DNA of 64,000 nt from Lachnospiraceae bacterium (lineage in GTDB: Bacteria; Bacillota; Clostridia; Lachnospirales; Lachnospiraceae). The notes beneath the pieces are model-generated. The model had not been told where the DNA came from, ran no database searches, and saw nothing but the letters and a program-made list of their open reading frames with translations. The stretch spans positions 1-64,000 of the forward strand of contig JAKSRR010000010.1 of the NCBI GenBank assembly GCA_024403455.1. The letters are read 5' to 3'. Within the stretch, counting starts at the first letter, position 1; each line of letters opens with the position of its first letter. The translations under genes and the position numbers were made by a program. This document shows positions 29,035-37,797 of the stretch, piece by piece.

Positions 29035-30014
29035 TAAAGAATCTTAGAAACCTCATATTCGTAGGATGGAATATCCTTCTGCATTGCCAGTGCCTCGTCG
29101 ATATCAAAATCAACAAACTGACCATTCTTCTGCGCAACGACACGATTGGTCTTGCCTTCCTTTAATAAATCGGCAGCCATGGCACCCATAACAGATGCAT
29201 AGTAGCGATCCTTACAGGTAGGGCTTCCGCCACGCTGCATGTATCCTAAAATCGTAGCTCTAGTTTCCATACCGGTAGCCGCTTCAATACGACGTGCCAT
29301 GGAAGTAGAGTGTCCGATGCCTTCCGCATTGATAATGATATGATGCTTCTTACCATTCTTTCTGTTTTCAATAATATGGTTAATGATATCCTGCTCATTG
29401 TAATCATATTTTTCCGGAATCAGAATATCTTCTGCACCATTGGCAACACCACACCAAAGAGCAATATAACCTGCGTTGCGTCCCATAACCTCAATGATGG
29501 AACATCTCTCATGAGAGGATGAGGTATCTCTTACTTTATCAATTGCTTCCATAGCGGTATTAATTGCTGTATCGAAACCAATGGTATAGTCGGTACATGC
29601 AATATCAAGATCAATCGTACCAGGAAGACCGATGGTATTAATTCCTTCATGGGACAGCTTCTGGGCACCACGGTAGGAACCGTCACCACCAATGACAACA
29701 ATGCCATCAATACCATGAGCACGGCAAATATCTGCTGCCTTCTTAACACCCTCTTCCGTACGCATCTCTGCACATCTTGCGGTACCTAAAATAGTTCCGC
29801 CAAGGCCGATAATTTCAGATACACTTCTGCGGTCCATATCAATGATTTCTTCATTGAGAAGGCCTGTATATCCCTTCTTTATACCCTTTACGTTTAATCC
29901 ATTGGCAAGAGACTTACGAACGACTGCACGAATAGCTGCATTCATTCCCGGGGAATCTCCACCGCTGGTTAATACTCCGATAGTTTTAATTTCTTTTACT
30001 TTTGCCTTGGGCAT
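29034..30014 (-). CDS. pfkA: ATP-dependent 6-phosphofructokinase
   Basis: A 326-residue PfkA. It phosphorylates fructose 6-phosphate in glycolysis. LTSGGDSPGMNAAIR starts the nucleotide fold; GGDGS (109-113) has Gly where PPi-dependent enzymes have Asp, and PGTID (131-135) has Gly where they have Lys, so ATP is the donor. The catalytic loop reads PGTIDLDI: the usual Asn of TIDND is Leu, while both Asp residues stay. MGRNAGYIA and MQRGGSPTCKDR follow. AAGGAG lies upstream. It heads a two-gene unit with the RNA methyltransferase, driven by the promoter at 30058-30086. Confidence 0.94.
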   Translation of the reverse strand: MPKAKVKEIKTIGVLTSGGDSPGMNAAIRAVVRKSLANGLNVKGIKKGYTGLLNEEIIDMDRRSVSEIIGLGGTILGTARCAEMRTEEGVKKAADICRAHGIDGIVVIGGDGSYRGAQKLSHEGINTIGLPGTIDLDIACTDYTIGFDTAINTAMEAIDKVRDTSSSHERCSIIEVMGRNAGYIALWCGVANGAEDILIPEKYDYNEQDIINHIIENRKNGKKHHIIINAEGIGHSTSMARRIEAATGMETRATILGYMQRGGSPTCKDRYYASVMGAMAADLLKEGKTNRVVAQKNGQFVDFDIDEALAMQKDIPSYEYEVSKIL

Positions 30015-30057
30015 CTTCTTTTCTCCTTATATTTACAAAAGAAATTACGACTGTATT

Positions 30058-30086
30058 ATTTTAATGCTTTTTGCAGGGCATTTCAA
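30058..30086 (-). promoter_or_regulatory. Sigma-A promoter of pfkA
   Basis: Minus-strand TTGAAA (30081-30086) and TAAAAT (30058-30063) are spaced by exactly 17 bp, 44 bp upstream of the pfkA start codon. This is one of the best promoter matches in the window. Confidence 0.65.
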
Positions 30087-30139
30087 CAAACAACGTCAGG
30101 TGGTGCCATGAAAAACCTGGTGAATTCTGAAGGATTTCA

Positions 30140-33100
30140 CTAGTACTTCAGGATGACATTATCCTTTCCTACCTGTTTTACTGCAAACTGTATCAATGCG
30201 TCATCAGCTTGTATCTTAGCCGGATAGTTCTCTACCTTCTTTGTTCCATCCTTCTGACGATATACTAGTTTCGCAGCATCCTTTCCACTAGCAAGCCCTA
30301 ATCCCTTCCAAATCTCACTACGTTTATGATCAAAGGACTCATCCACATCGATACAGATCCACAATGTCTTCGGCAAACTGTCTAGAGGCATCGCATTTTC
30401 CAAAAGAAGCTTCGCGTCCTTATTATCATTGGTCTGGATGCGTCCCTTTACAACGACCTTCGCATCTTTTTCTAAATACTGAATTGTCTTGTTATAGGTC
30501 TTTGGAAATACTACCACTTCCGCCACACCATATAAATCTTCCAGAACCACATAAGCCATACGATCGCCACGGGAGGTATATTTCACCCTGACATCTGTTA
30601 CTAATCCCGCCATAGAAACATTCTGACCATCTTCTGCAATGGTGGTTTCCGTCTCTTCGTCCAAGTACAAATCCGTTGTCTTTGTAGTTATGGTCTTTTC
30701 CCATAACGCCTCATATTCTTCCAACGGATGTCCGCTGACATACAGGCCAAGTACTTCCTTCTCAAAATTAAGGATGGTTTCCTTATCGTACTCTCCAACG
30801 GATGCTGGATAGGTAAAAGCTGGCTTGCCACCATCCATGATTTCAAAAAGAGACAGCTGTCCTGCCATACTCTTCTTTCTTTCATTCTGCACTTCATCCA
30901 TAAGGCTGTTATAAACACACATCATCTGCTTGCGAGTACCGCCAATGGAATCAAACGCGCCTGCTTTGATGAAGTTCTCTACCTGTCTGGTATTAATGCC
31001 CTGCTCGATCAGTCTCTCCACAAAATCTCGAAGATCCGTAAAGGGACCACCCGCTGTACGTTCTGCAACAAGACGTTTCACCACGTCGGCACCTACACCA
31101 GCAATGGCTGTCAAAGCATAACGTATTCCACCACCAGAAACCTTAAAGACAACATCACTTTCGTTTACATCTGGGGGAAGTACATCTACCCCCATGGCTT
31201 TGGTGATTTGAATATACTCTGCTACCTTACCACTCTTATCCATGACAGAAGTGATGAGTGCTGCCATGTACTCCTTAGGATAATAATATTTCAACCAAGC
31301 AGTCTGGTATGCTACTACCGCATAGCAAGCCGCATGGGACTTATTGAATGCATAGGATGCAAAATCCATCATGGAGTCGAAAATCTTATTTGCTACTGCT
31401 TCACTGATGCCCTTGGCCACACAGCCGGGCACCTCTGGAGAAGGAGTCTTTCCTTCTGCCATCTCCTTCTCCCGTTCTGCAGCATTACCAAAGATGAATA
31501 TATTACGTTCATATTCCATGACGGACTGTTTTTTCTTTGCCATGGCACGACGTACATTATCACTTCGTCCCATGGTATAACCAGCCAAATCACGCACAAT
31601 CTGCATAACCTGCTCCTGGTATACAATACAGCCATAGGTGGGTGCCAAAATAGGCTCCAGTTCCGGGCAATCATAAGTAATGGTTGCTGGATTATTCTTT
31701 CCTTCAATATATCTGGGAATGAATTCCATCGGTCCCGGACGATAGAGAGAAATTCCCGCAATGACGTCCTCTAAACTAGCGGGCTTTAGGCTCTTCATGA
31801 AGCTCTTCATTCCGGCACTCTCCAGCTGGAAAATACCCTCTGTATGTCCGGTACCAAGAGAAGCTAATACTGCTTTATCGTCATAACCTATTTCATTGAA
31901 GTCAATCCTGCGGCCTTCATTCTCCCAAATCGCATCAATGGCATCCTGAATTACTGTCAGATTTCGCAGTCCCAAGAAATCCATCTTCAGAAGACCCATA
32001 TGCTCTAGGGTGTCCTTCTCATACTGCGTAACAATCGCACCATCAGAGCCATTTCTGGAGAGAGGCACAAACTCATCGGTTTCTTCTGGCGCAATCAAAA
32101 CACCTGCTGCGTGCACCGAAGAATGGCGCTGCAATCCTTCCAGCTTCAGACAGATATTGATTAAGGTCTCTACTTCCGGATCGGTTTCATAAGCTTCCCT
32201 TAAATCCGGATTCTTCTCCAAGGATTCTGTTAATGTAATCCCTAATTCTTTGGGAATCATTTTGGCGATTTGATCAGCCCTGGCGTAGGAAATATCCATA
32301 ACTCTAGCCACATCCCTGATCACACCCTTGGCAAGCAATGTACCAAAAGTAACAATCTGGCACACCTTTTCTTCCCCGTATTTACGGGTTACGTAATCAA
32401 TGACCTCCTGTCTTCGCTCTGGACAAAAGTCAATATCAATATCCGGCATGGAAACACGTTCCGGATTTAGGAAACGTTCAAAGAGAAGACTGTAATGAAT
32501 GGGATCTAACTCCGTAATGCGAAGGGTATAGGATACCAGCGAACCAGCGGCACTGCCTCTTCCCGGTCCTACGGGAATTCCCTGTTCTTTTGCAAAGTTA
32601 ATGAAGTCCCACACAATCAGGAAGTACTCCACAAAGCCCATTCCCTTGATGGTATCTAATTCATAATGTAATCTCTCTTCTAATTCTTCCCAATTAAGTA
32701 CAGGGTTAATTCCATCTCCCTTTACAAAGACTTCTCCCTTCGTAAAAGCTTCATACTGCGCGGGATATCGTTTCTGCAGTCCATCCTCACAAAGCTTGTT
32801 TAAATACGTCCACGCATCATAACCTTCCGGCACTTCAAACTTTGGCATCTTGGTGTGTCCAAAATCCAGTTCCACATGACAGCGATCCGCAATCTTCTGG
32901 GTATTATCTATAGCCTCTGCCGCGTAAGGGAAAAGGCTTCTCATCTCTTCTTCACTCTTTACATAGAACTGTCCGCCCTCATAGCGCATGCGGTTCTCAT
33001 CAGAGAGCAGTTTTCCCGTCTGAATACAAATCAATGCATCGTGACTTTCTGCATCTTCTGCATAAGTGTAATGCACATCATTGGTGGCAACCAATGGTAT

Positions 33101-33694
33101 ATCCAGTTCCCTGCTGATTTTCATCAGCTCCATATTTACGGTCTGCTGGATGGACATGCCGTGATCCTGCAGTTCCAAATAATAATTCCCTTTGCCAAAG
33201 ATGCTTTGGTATTCTAGTGCACAGGCCTTTGCCTCTTCCATCTGTCCTCGTTCAATATAACGAGGAACTTCTCCCGCAACACAAGCCGACAAACAAATCA
33301 GTCCCTCATGGTATGTGCGAAGCACTTCCTTATCTACCCTGGGCTTATAGTAATACCCCTCTGTAAATCCACGAGAGACAATCTTCATCAGATTCTGGTA
33401 TCCCGTATTATTCTCCGCAAGCAGAATCAAATGGTGATAGCGGTCATCTCCCGCACCTGCTTCTCTATCAAAACGGGAACCTGGTGCCACATATAGCTCG
33501 CAACCAATCACCGGATTGATTCCGGCCTTTTTGCAAGCTTCATAAAAATAAACCGCGCCGTACATTACGCCGTGGTCTGTAATAGCACCTGCGGTCATAC
33601 CAAGTTCCTGCATACGCTTTACGTATTCAGAAATCTTATTAGAACCATCTAAGAGACTATATTGTGTATGCACATGCAAATGAGCAAATGCCAT
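30140..33694 (-). CDS. dnaE: DNA polymerase III alpha subunit (DnaE)
   Basis: An 1184-residue replicative polymerase alpha subunit of DnaE1 type. The N-terminal PHP domain starts FAHLHVHTQYSLLDG and keeps its metal-binding His residues. The palm has PDIDIDFCPERR and GPGRGSAAGSLVSY with catalytic acidic residues; the little-finger and helix-hairpin region has AFNKSHAACYAVVAYQTAWLK. A C-terminal OB fold (VSMAGLVTDVRVKYTSRGDRM) binds single-stranded DNA. Length fits the family (about 1150-1200). It follows the acyltransferase gene by 3 bp and GAAGGTG precedes the ATG. Firmicutes also carry PolC elsewhere; DnaE here would take part in lagging-strand or primer extension work. Confidence 0.96.
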   Translation of the reverse strand: MAFAHLHVHTQYSLLDGSNKISEYVKRMQELGMTAGAITDHGVMYGAVYFYEACKKAGINPVIGCELYVAPGSRFDREAGAGDDRYHHLILLAENNTGYQNLMKIVSRGFTEGYYYKPRVDKEVLRTYHEGLICLSACVAGEVPRYIERGQMEEAKACALEYQSIFGKGNYYLELQDHGMSIQQTVNMELMKISRELDIPLVATNDVHYTYAEDAESHDALICIQTGKLLSDENRMRYEGGQFYVKSEEEMRSLFPYAAEAIDNTQKIADRCHVELDFGHTKMPKFEVPEGYDAWTYLNKLCEDGLQKRYPAQYEAFTKGEVFVKGDGINPVLNWEELEERLHYELDTIKGMGFVEYFLIVWDFINFAKEQGIPVGPGRGSAAGSLVSYTLRITELDPIHYSLLFERFLNPERVSMPDIDIDFCPERRQEVIDYVTRKYGEEKVCQIVTFGTLLAKGVIRDVARVMDISYARADQIAKMIPKELGITLTESLEKNPDLREAYETDPEVETLINICLKLEGLQRHSSVHAAGVLIAPEETDEFVPLSRNGSDGAIVTQYEKDTLEHMGLLKMDFLGLRNLTVIQDAIDAIWENEGRRIDFNEIGYDDKAVLASLGTGHTEGIFQLESAGMKSFMKSLKPASLEDVIAGISLYRPGPMEFIPRYIEGKNNPATITYDCPELEPILAPTYGCIVYQEQVMQIVRDLAGYTMGRSDNVRRAMAKKKQSVMEYERNIFIFGNAAEREKEMAEGKTPSPEVPGCVAKGISEAVANKIFDSMMDFASYAFNKSHAACYAVVAYQTAWLKYYYPKEYMAALITSVMDKSGKVAEYIQITKAMGVDVLPPDVNESDVVFKVSGGGIRYALTAIAGVGADVVKRLVAERTAGGPFTDLRDFVERLIEQGINTRQVENFIKAGAFDSIGGTRKQMMCVYNSLMDEVQNERKKSMAGQLSLFEIMDGGKPAFTYPASVGEYDKETILNFEKEVLGLYVSGHPLEEYEALWEKTITTKTTDLYLDEETETTIAEDGQNVSMAGLVTDVRVKYTSRGDRMAYVVLEDLYGVAEVVVFPKTYNKTIQYLEKDAKVVVKGRIQTNDNKDAKLLLENAMPLDSLPKTLWICIDVDESFDHKRSEIWKGLGLASGKDAAKLVYRQKDGTKKVENYPAKIQADDALIQFAVKQVGKDNVILKY

Positions 33695-33697
33695 GAA

Positions 33698-34738
33698 TTA
33701 CACCTTCTTCTTTTTGGAAGTAAATATCTTACGTACCAGAGCACCAAGCCCCATAACCACAAAGCCTAAAACAAGAGACATAGCTACATAAACAAGCCAA
33801 TAGGTCTCACCCTGCAGAGACGTTTTCTCTGCCACAATACGCAGGGGCGCAATCCCTAATACATGTCCTAAGTACAAAGGATAGGAGAACTTTCCTAACC
33901 AGTATACAAGCTTATTATCAAAAAGCCTTGTACGAATGCCTAAATCTGCATACGTAACTGTAATACAGATAGCAAAGAGAAATGCAACCAACAATGAACT
34001 CTTTGGTCTGGTAGCACCAGCTAACGCAAATGCAAGCACGTACATTGCTGCAGTAACTATCGTAACTACAACCTTTCCCGCCTTTCCAATCTGGACTTTT
34101 CTTACTTCCTCTGCTACGGCATAACAGAAACCACCAAGAGCAAGCCCTTGAAATGCTCTTAGGATAGGATACATAAAACTGATATCCTCAAACTTTAAAA
34201 AGCACCAATAACTTAATCCGATGAACACCGCCGGGCAGAAGAAACGCAGATAAAAATCTCTCTTCTTATAAAGGATGGGATAAAACAGAAGCATACCTGC
34301 AAGCATGGCAGAAATATACCAAGTATGGGCATTCACCTTATTAAACCATACGCCAAAACCATCTAGAAACAAGGCTTCCCCTAATACATTATCCACACAG
34401 TATTTAAAAAAGTCTTTGACTGGAACACCGCCCGTAGCAATCAACCAGGAAACCACACCCAGAACTAACGCCACATAATACTCCGGTGCCAAACGGCAAA
34501 AACGACTTCCTACATAACGAAAGGAAGCTCTTCCTGGAGATAATTCATTCCCTTCTGCATCCAGTGCTGGTCGCTTTGCATGGGCTGCCATAAAGATACC
34601 GGATAACACAAAGAAAACCACCACCAGTGTGCCCAATCCAAAAAATTGCCCAATAGGTTTCGCCGGGCAATGTACAACTACAATCCCTACTGCGGCAAGG
34701 AAACGAATTAATTCTAATTTTCCATTCTTTTTCATCAC
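33698..34738 (-). CDS. Acyltransferase-3 family membrane protein
   Basis: A 346-residue, roughly ten-helix protein of the acyltransferase 3 family. The start KLELIRFLAAVGIVVVHC has the conserved Arg and catalytic His, and VVVFFVLSGIFMAAHA is the second family block. It O-acylates a surface or exported sugar. It is only distantly similar to the one at 9180-10250. A GTG at 34738 or the ATG right after it starts the gene, 7-10 bases past AAGGAG. The dnaE gene follows after 3 bp, an odd pairing. An extended -10 promoter lies at 34765-34773. Confidence 0.85.
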   Translation of the reverse strand: MMKKNGKLELIRFLAAVGIVVVHCPAKPIGQFFGLGTLVVVFFVLSGIFMAAHAKRPALDAEGNELSPGRASFRYVGSRFCRLAPEYYVALVLGVVSWLIATGGVPVKDFFKYCVDNVLGEALFLDGFGVWFNKVNAHTWYISAMLAGMLLFYPILYKKRDFYLRFFCPAVFIGLSYWCFLKFEDISFMYPILRAFQGLALGGFCYAVAEEVRKVQIGKAGKVVVTIVTAAMYVLAFALAGATRPKSSLLVAFLFAICITVTYADLGIRTRLFDNKLVYWLGKFSYPLYLGHVLGIAPLRIVAEKTSLQGETYWLVYVAMSLVLGFVVMGLGALVRKIFTSKKKKV

Positions 34739-34764
34739 AGACTAGCTCCTTCTTCGTCCATCAT

Positions 34765-34773
34765 ATTATAACA
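34765..34773 (-). promoter_or_regulatory. Extended -10 promoter, acyltransferase-dnaE unit
   Basis: Minus strand reads TGTTATAAT, a consensus -10 with the extended TGn element, about 27 bp before the start codon. No clear -35 box is visible, as is usual for extended -10 promoters. Confidence 0.5.
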
Positions 34774-34861
34774 CGATATAGTTTTCGAGAGTGTGAAGCA
34801 GGTCGAAATCTCGTATATCCTGCCCTAAACACCATCTCATTCTGAAGTAGGGTCCCTCTAC

Positions 34862-34891
34862 AAAAAAATCGCCCCACTGTCCGCAGGGCGA
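34862..34891 (-). terminator. Terminator of metK
   Basis: On the minus strand TCGCCC (34886-34891) pairs with GGGCGA (34869-34874) and a run of seven Ts follows. It lies 35 bp past the metK stop codon. Confidence 0.8.
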
Positions 34892-34925
34892 CTTTATAAA
34901 ACATTATTATGCTGTGCTTTTTAAA

Positions 34926-36107
34926 TTATAAATACTTCTTAAGCACATCAACCTTATCGGTTGCTTCCCAAGGAAGGTTCAGATCATTACGTCCAAAGTG
35001 TCCGTAGGAAGAGGTCTGCTTATAAATTGGCTGCCGAAGATTTAACATCTTAATGATTCCAGCAGGACGAAGGTCGAAGTTTTCACGAACGATGTCTACT
35101 AACTTCTCTTCAGAAATCTTTCCAGTACCAAAGGTATCTACCATAACGGAAGTAGGCTGTGCTACACCGATTGCATAGGAAAGCTGGATTTCACATTTTT
35201 CAGCAAGACCAGCAGCAACAATGTTCTTTGCAACATATCTTGCTGCGTAAGCAGCACTACGGTCAACCTTAGTGCAGTCCTTACCAGAAAATGCACCGCC
35301 GCCGTGACGCGCATATCCACCATAGGTGTCTACAATAATCTTACGTCCGGTAAGACCAGCATCACCGTGAGGTCCACCAATCACAAAACGACCGGTAGGA
35401 TTGATGAAGAATTTGGTCTGATCATCAATCATTTCCTTAGGAAGGATGGGATCAAACACATACTTCTTAATGTCTTCGTGAATCTGTTCCTGGGTTACAT
35501 TGTCATCATGCTGTGTAGAAAGAACAACTGCCTCTAATCTTGCAGGCTTTCCGTTCTCGTCATATTCTACAGAAACCTGGCTCTTTCCATCGGGTCTTAA
35601 GTAGGTAAGAGTACCATCCTTACGAACCTTGGTAAGCTGCAGTGCAAGCTTATGCGCGAGCGCAATGGGATAAGGCATAAGTTCCGGGGTCTCAGTAGTC
35701 GCATAACCAAACATCATACCCTGGTCACCAGCACCGGTATCTAACTCATCGGTAAGGCTTCCTTCTTTTGCTTCTAACGCCTTATCAACACCCATAGCGA
35801 TATCTGCAGACTGCTTATCTAAAGCAACCATAACCGCACAGGAATTTCCATCCAGACCCTTTGCACCGTCATCGTAACCAATCTCAAGCACGGTATCACG
35901 AACAATCTTAGGAATATCTAACTGTGCATTCGTGGTAATTTCACCGGTAACTAATACGAAACCGGTGCAGGCTGCTGTTTCACAAGCAACGCGGCTCATG
36001 GGGTCCTGTGCCATGCAAGCATCTAAGATTGCATCGGATACAGCATCGCAGACTTTGTCAGGATGTCCTTCTGTTACAGACTCAGAAGTAAATAATCTCT
36101 TTTCCAT
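34926..36107 (-). CDS. metK: S-adenosylmethionine synthetase
   Basis: A 393-residue MetK, which makes S-adenosylmethionine from methionine and ATP. Conserved blocks: [20 protein letters not shown] near the N-terminus (metal and ATP), [12 protein letters not shown] (methionine site), [17 protein letters not shown], and GGGAFSGKD (phosphate loop). Length is normal for the family. AAAGGA lies upstream at proper spacing. It is preceded by a SAM-I riboswitch and an intrinsic terminator, so the gene should shut off when SAM is high. Cytoplasmic tetramer in the family. Confidence 0.97.
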   Translation of the reverse strand: MEKRLFTSESVTEGHPDKVCDAVSDAILDACMAQDPMSRVACETAACTGFVLVTGEITTNAQLDIPKIVRDTVLEIGYDDGAKGLDGNSCAVMVALDKQSADIAMGVDKALEAKEGSLTDELDTGAGDQGMMFGYATTETPELMPYPIALAHKLALQLTKVRKDGTLTYLRPDGKSQVSVEYDENGKPARLEAVVLSTQHDDNVTQEQIHEDIKKYVFDPILPKEMIDDQTKFFINPTGRFVIGGPHGDAGLTGRKIIVDTYGGYARHGGGAFSGKDCTKVDRSAAYAARYVAKNIVAAGLAEKCEIQLSYAIGVAQPTSVMVDTFGTGKISEEKLVDIVRENFDLRPAGIIKMLNLRQPIYKQTSSYGHFGRNDLNLPWEATDKVDVLKKYL

Positions 36108-36193
36108 CTTCTTTTCCTTTCCGGGGATTTACCCCATACAAAATATACATCTTTGAAGAAATAGTCGGTGGGAGATTTCTGGAAGATTCCATA

Positions 36194-36224
36194 AGAAAAC
36201 CCCTCACCTTTTGAGGGTAAGGGG
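36194..36224 (-). terminator. Riboswitch-controlled terminator before metK
   Basis: Minus strand CCCCTTACC (36216-36224) pairs with GGTGAGGGG (36200-36208), followed by TTTTC. It lies between the aptamer and metK, where a SAM-I switch ends transcription when SAM is bound. Confidence 0.8.
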
Positions 36225-36240
36225 ACTAAAGATGTTTTAA

Positions 36241-36352
36241 TCCTCTTATTGCTCGAAAAGGTAAAAACCCTCTCGCTCAGGCTGGCACCTTCCGTCTCCG
36301 GGGTTGCCGTAGCTTCACAGGCCCTATGTGCCTCCACTACTCTGAATAAGAG
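36241..36352 (-). ncRNA. SAM-I riboswitch (S-box leader)
   Basis: The minus-strand leader shows the S-box pattern. Stem P1 is closed by CTCTTATTCAGAG-side bases at 36340-36352 and AATAAGAG near 36243. GTGGAGG and AGGGCC follow as P2, with CGGCAACC as the conserved core and AAGGTGCC as the P3/core junction, then GAGCGAGAGG. These are the invariant parts that bind S-adenosylmethionine. It stands upstream of metK and its terminator, the classic target. Confidence 0.9.
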
Positions 36353-36373
36353 ATATCTATTTCATTCATAAGT

Positions 36374-36402
36374 AAAGTACACCCGTTTTTCAATTATGTC
36401 AA
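36374..36402 (-). promoter_or_regulatory. Promoter of the metK leader
   Basis: Minus-strand TTGACA (36397-36402), a perfect -35, and TACTTT (36374-36379) are 17 bp apart. Transcription would begin just upstream of the riboswitch. Confidence 0.65.
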
Positions 36403-36421
36403 CATTCATTTATTTCTTTAA

Positions 36422-36450
36422 TTGACATGCGTTTTCAAAAGGAATAAAAT
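36422..36450 (+). promoter_or_regulatory. Promoter of the HD-GYP gene
   Basis: TTGACA at 36422-36427 and TAAAAT at 36445-36450, with exactly 17 bp between, form a near-consensus sigma-A promoter. It points away from the metK promoter; the two -35 boxes are 19 bp apart. Confidence 0.7.
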
Positions 36451-36492
36451 TATTGTAACATTTTTGTAATTATTAAAGGACCACTCGTTGTT

Positions 36493-37731
36493 ATGAAACA
36501 TGTTAGAATTGATGTCCTTGTTCCGGGAATGGTTACCGCAGAAGATGTTTTCGCTAATGGCAACCAATTAATTCTTCCCCAGGGACTCACCTTAACCGAC
36601 AAAGCAATTAAAAGACTGGAATCCTATGATATCCGTTCCATACGTATCGAGGATCCCATCGGTATTGAAGTAGAGGAAATTCCCGATGAAGAGGCCGCCC
36701 TTGAAACGGCTGGCGGAGAGGTATCCTTAGCCACTTCTGCAGAGGATTTGCTGGCAATGCTCAGCGCCTTTGAACCCGTGGAAGAGGAAAAACCTGCAGA
36801 AGAGCCTGCGCCCGCTCCTACCCCAGCGATTACGGTTACCCAGCAGGAAGAGCCTTCCCACTTCGAGAAAATACAACAAAGTCCCGAATTCAAAAAGTTT
36901 AAAGAAGACTTCGGAAACAATGTTGAAGTTTTAGAAGGTCAGTTAAACGATATTGTTAACAAAAATTCACCCATCGAAGTGAATGAAATGCTTGGTCCTA
37001 CCATGGATTTGTTAAGCAGTCAAAAGAGCACTTTTGGTGTGTTCGATATGCTGCATAACATGCGCCAGTTTGATGACTTAACCTTTGCCCACAGCATGAA
37101 CGTTTCGTTAATCTGTAATGTGTTTGCGCAGTGGCTTGGTTTCTCTAAAGATGAACAGGAACTTGCCACAGCCTGTGGTATGTTGCACGACATTGGAAAA
37201 CTGAAGATTTCAGATTCCATTATTAAGAAACCTGGAAAACTGACAGAAGAAGAATTCAAGATGATTAAGGCCCATCCGGTAGAAGGCTACAAAATTCTTC
37301 AACACCAGAATATTTCCGAGCACATTAAGAATTCAGCTCTTATGCATCATGAAAAATGTGACGGCAGTGGGTATCCCCTTCGCGTAAAGGCTGATAAGAT
37401 TGACCCCTATGCAAAGCTGGTAGCCATCGCCGACGTATATGATGCCATGACCAGCGCCAGAGTATACCGTGGAGCTATGTGTCCTTTCACCGTTATCAAA
37501 GTATTTGAAGATGAGGGCTTAAATAAATATGACGCTGTGTATATCATGACTTTCCTGGAAAATGTCGTGAACACTTACATCGACAGCCGTGTACTTCTTT
37601 CTGATGGTCGAAAGGCTACTGTAAAGTGGATTGATAAAAACAAGCTTTCCAAGCCTATGGTACAGCTAATGGATGGAAGCTTCGTAGAGCTTTCAAAAGA
37701 ACCCAACCTGCATATTAATAAGATTTTGTAA
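36493..37731 (+). CDS. HD-GYP domain c-di-GMP phosphodiesterase
   Basis: A 412-residue cytoplasmic protein. The N-terminal part (about 1-60) has a DUF3391-like start (RIDVLVPGMVTAEDVFANGNQLI), then a Pro/Glu-rich linker (about 75-120). The HD-GYP domain (about 185-350) has HSMNVSLI, the HD pair in CGMLHDIGKLK, and HHEKCDGSGYPLR holding the GYP motif. The metal ligands look complete. It should hydrolyse cyclic di-GMP to pGpG or GMP. The last 60 residues are a small beta-rich tail. It is monocistronic, with a near-consensus promoter and a strong terminator. The PilZ protein at 10719-11087 may read the same messenger. Confidence 0.93.
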   Translation: MKHVRIDVLVPGMVTAEDVFANGNQLILPQGLTLTDKAIKRLESYDIRSIRIEDPIGIEVEEIPDEEAALETAGGEVSLATSAEDLLAMLSAFEPVEEEKPAEEPAPAPTPAITVTQQEEPSHFEKIQQSPEFKKFKEDFGNNVEVLEGQLNDIVNKNSPIEVNEMLGPTMDLLSSQKSTFGVFDMLHNMRQFDDLTFAHSMNVSLICNVFAQWLGFSKDEQELATACGMLHDIGKLKISDSIIKKPGKLTEEEFKMIKAHPVEGYKILQHQNISEHIKNSALMHHEKCDGSGYPLRVKADKIDPYAKLVAIADVYDAMTSARVYRGAMCPFTVIKVFEDEGLNKYDAVYIMTFLENVVNTYIDSRVLLSDGRKATVKWIDKNKLSKPMVQLMDGSFVELSKEPNLHINKIL

Positions 37732-37753
37732 ATCATTTACCAGAAACCAAAAA

Positions 37754-37779
37754 CCTCTGCCAGCAGGCAGAGGTTTTTT
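37754..37779. terminator. Strong terminator, HD-GYP gene/uvrA
   Basis: CCTCTGCC (37754-37761) and GGCAGAGG (37766-37773) form an 8-bp stem with a tetraloop, then six Ts. As-rich bases on the left allow function for uvrA transcripts too. Confidence 0.9.
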
Positions 37780-37797
37780 ATTGCATCCTATTTGCTA

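Noticed and set aside
30728..31774. 348-codon open frame opposite dnaE
   Set aside because: It lies wholly inside dnaE, which has full family motifs on the other strand; no ribosome site, and odd composition rich in Cys, His and Ile.
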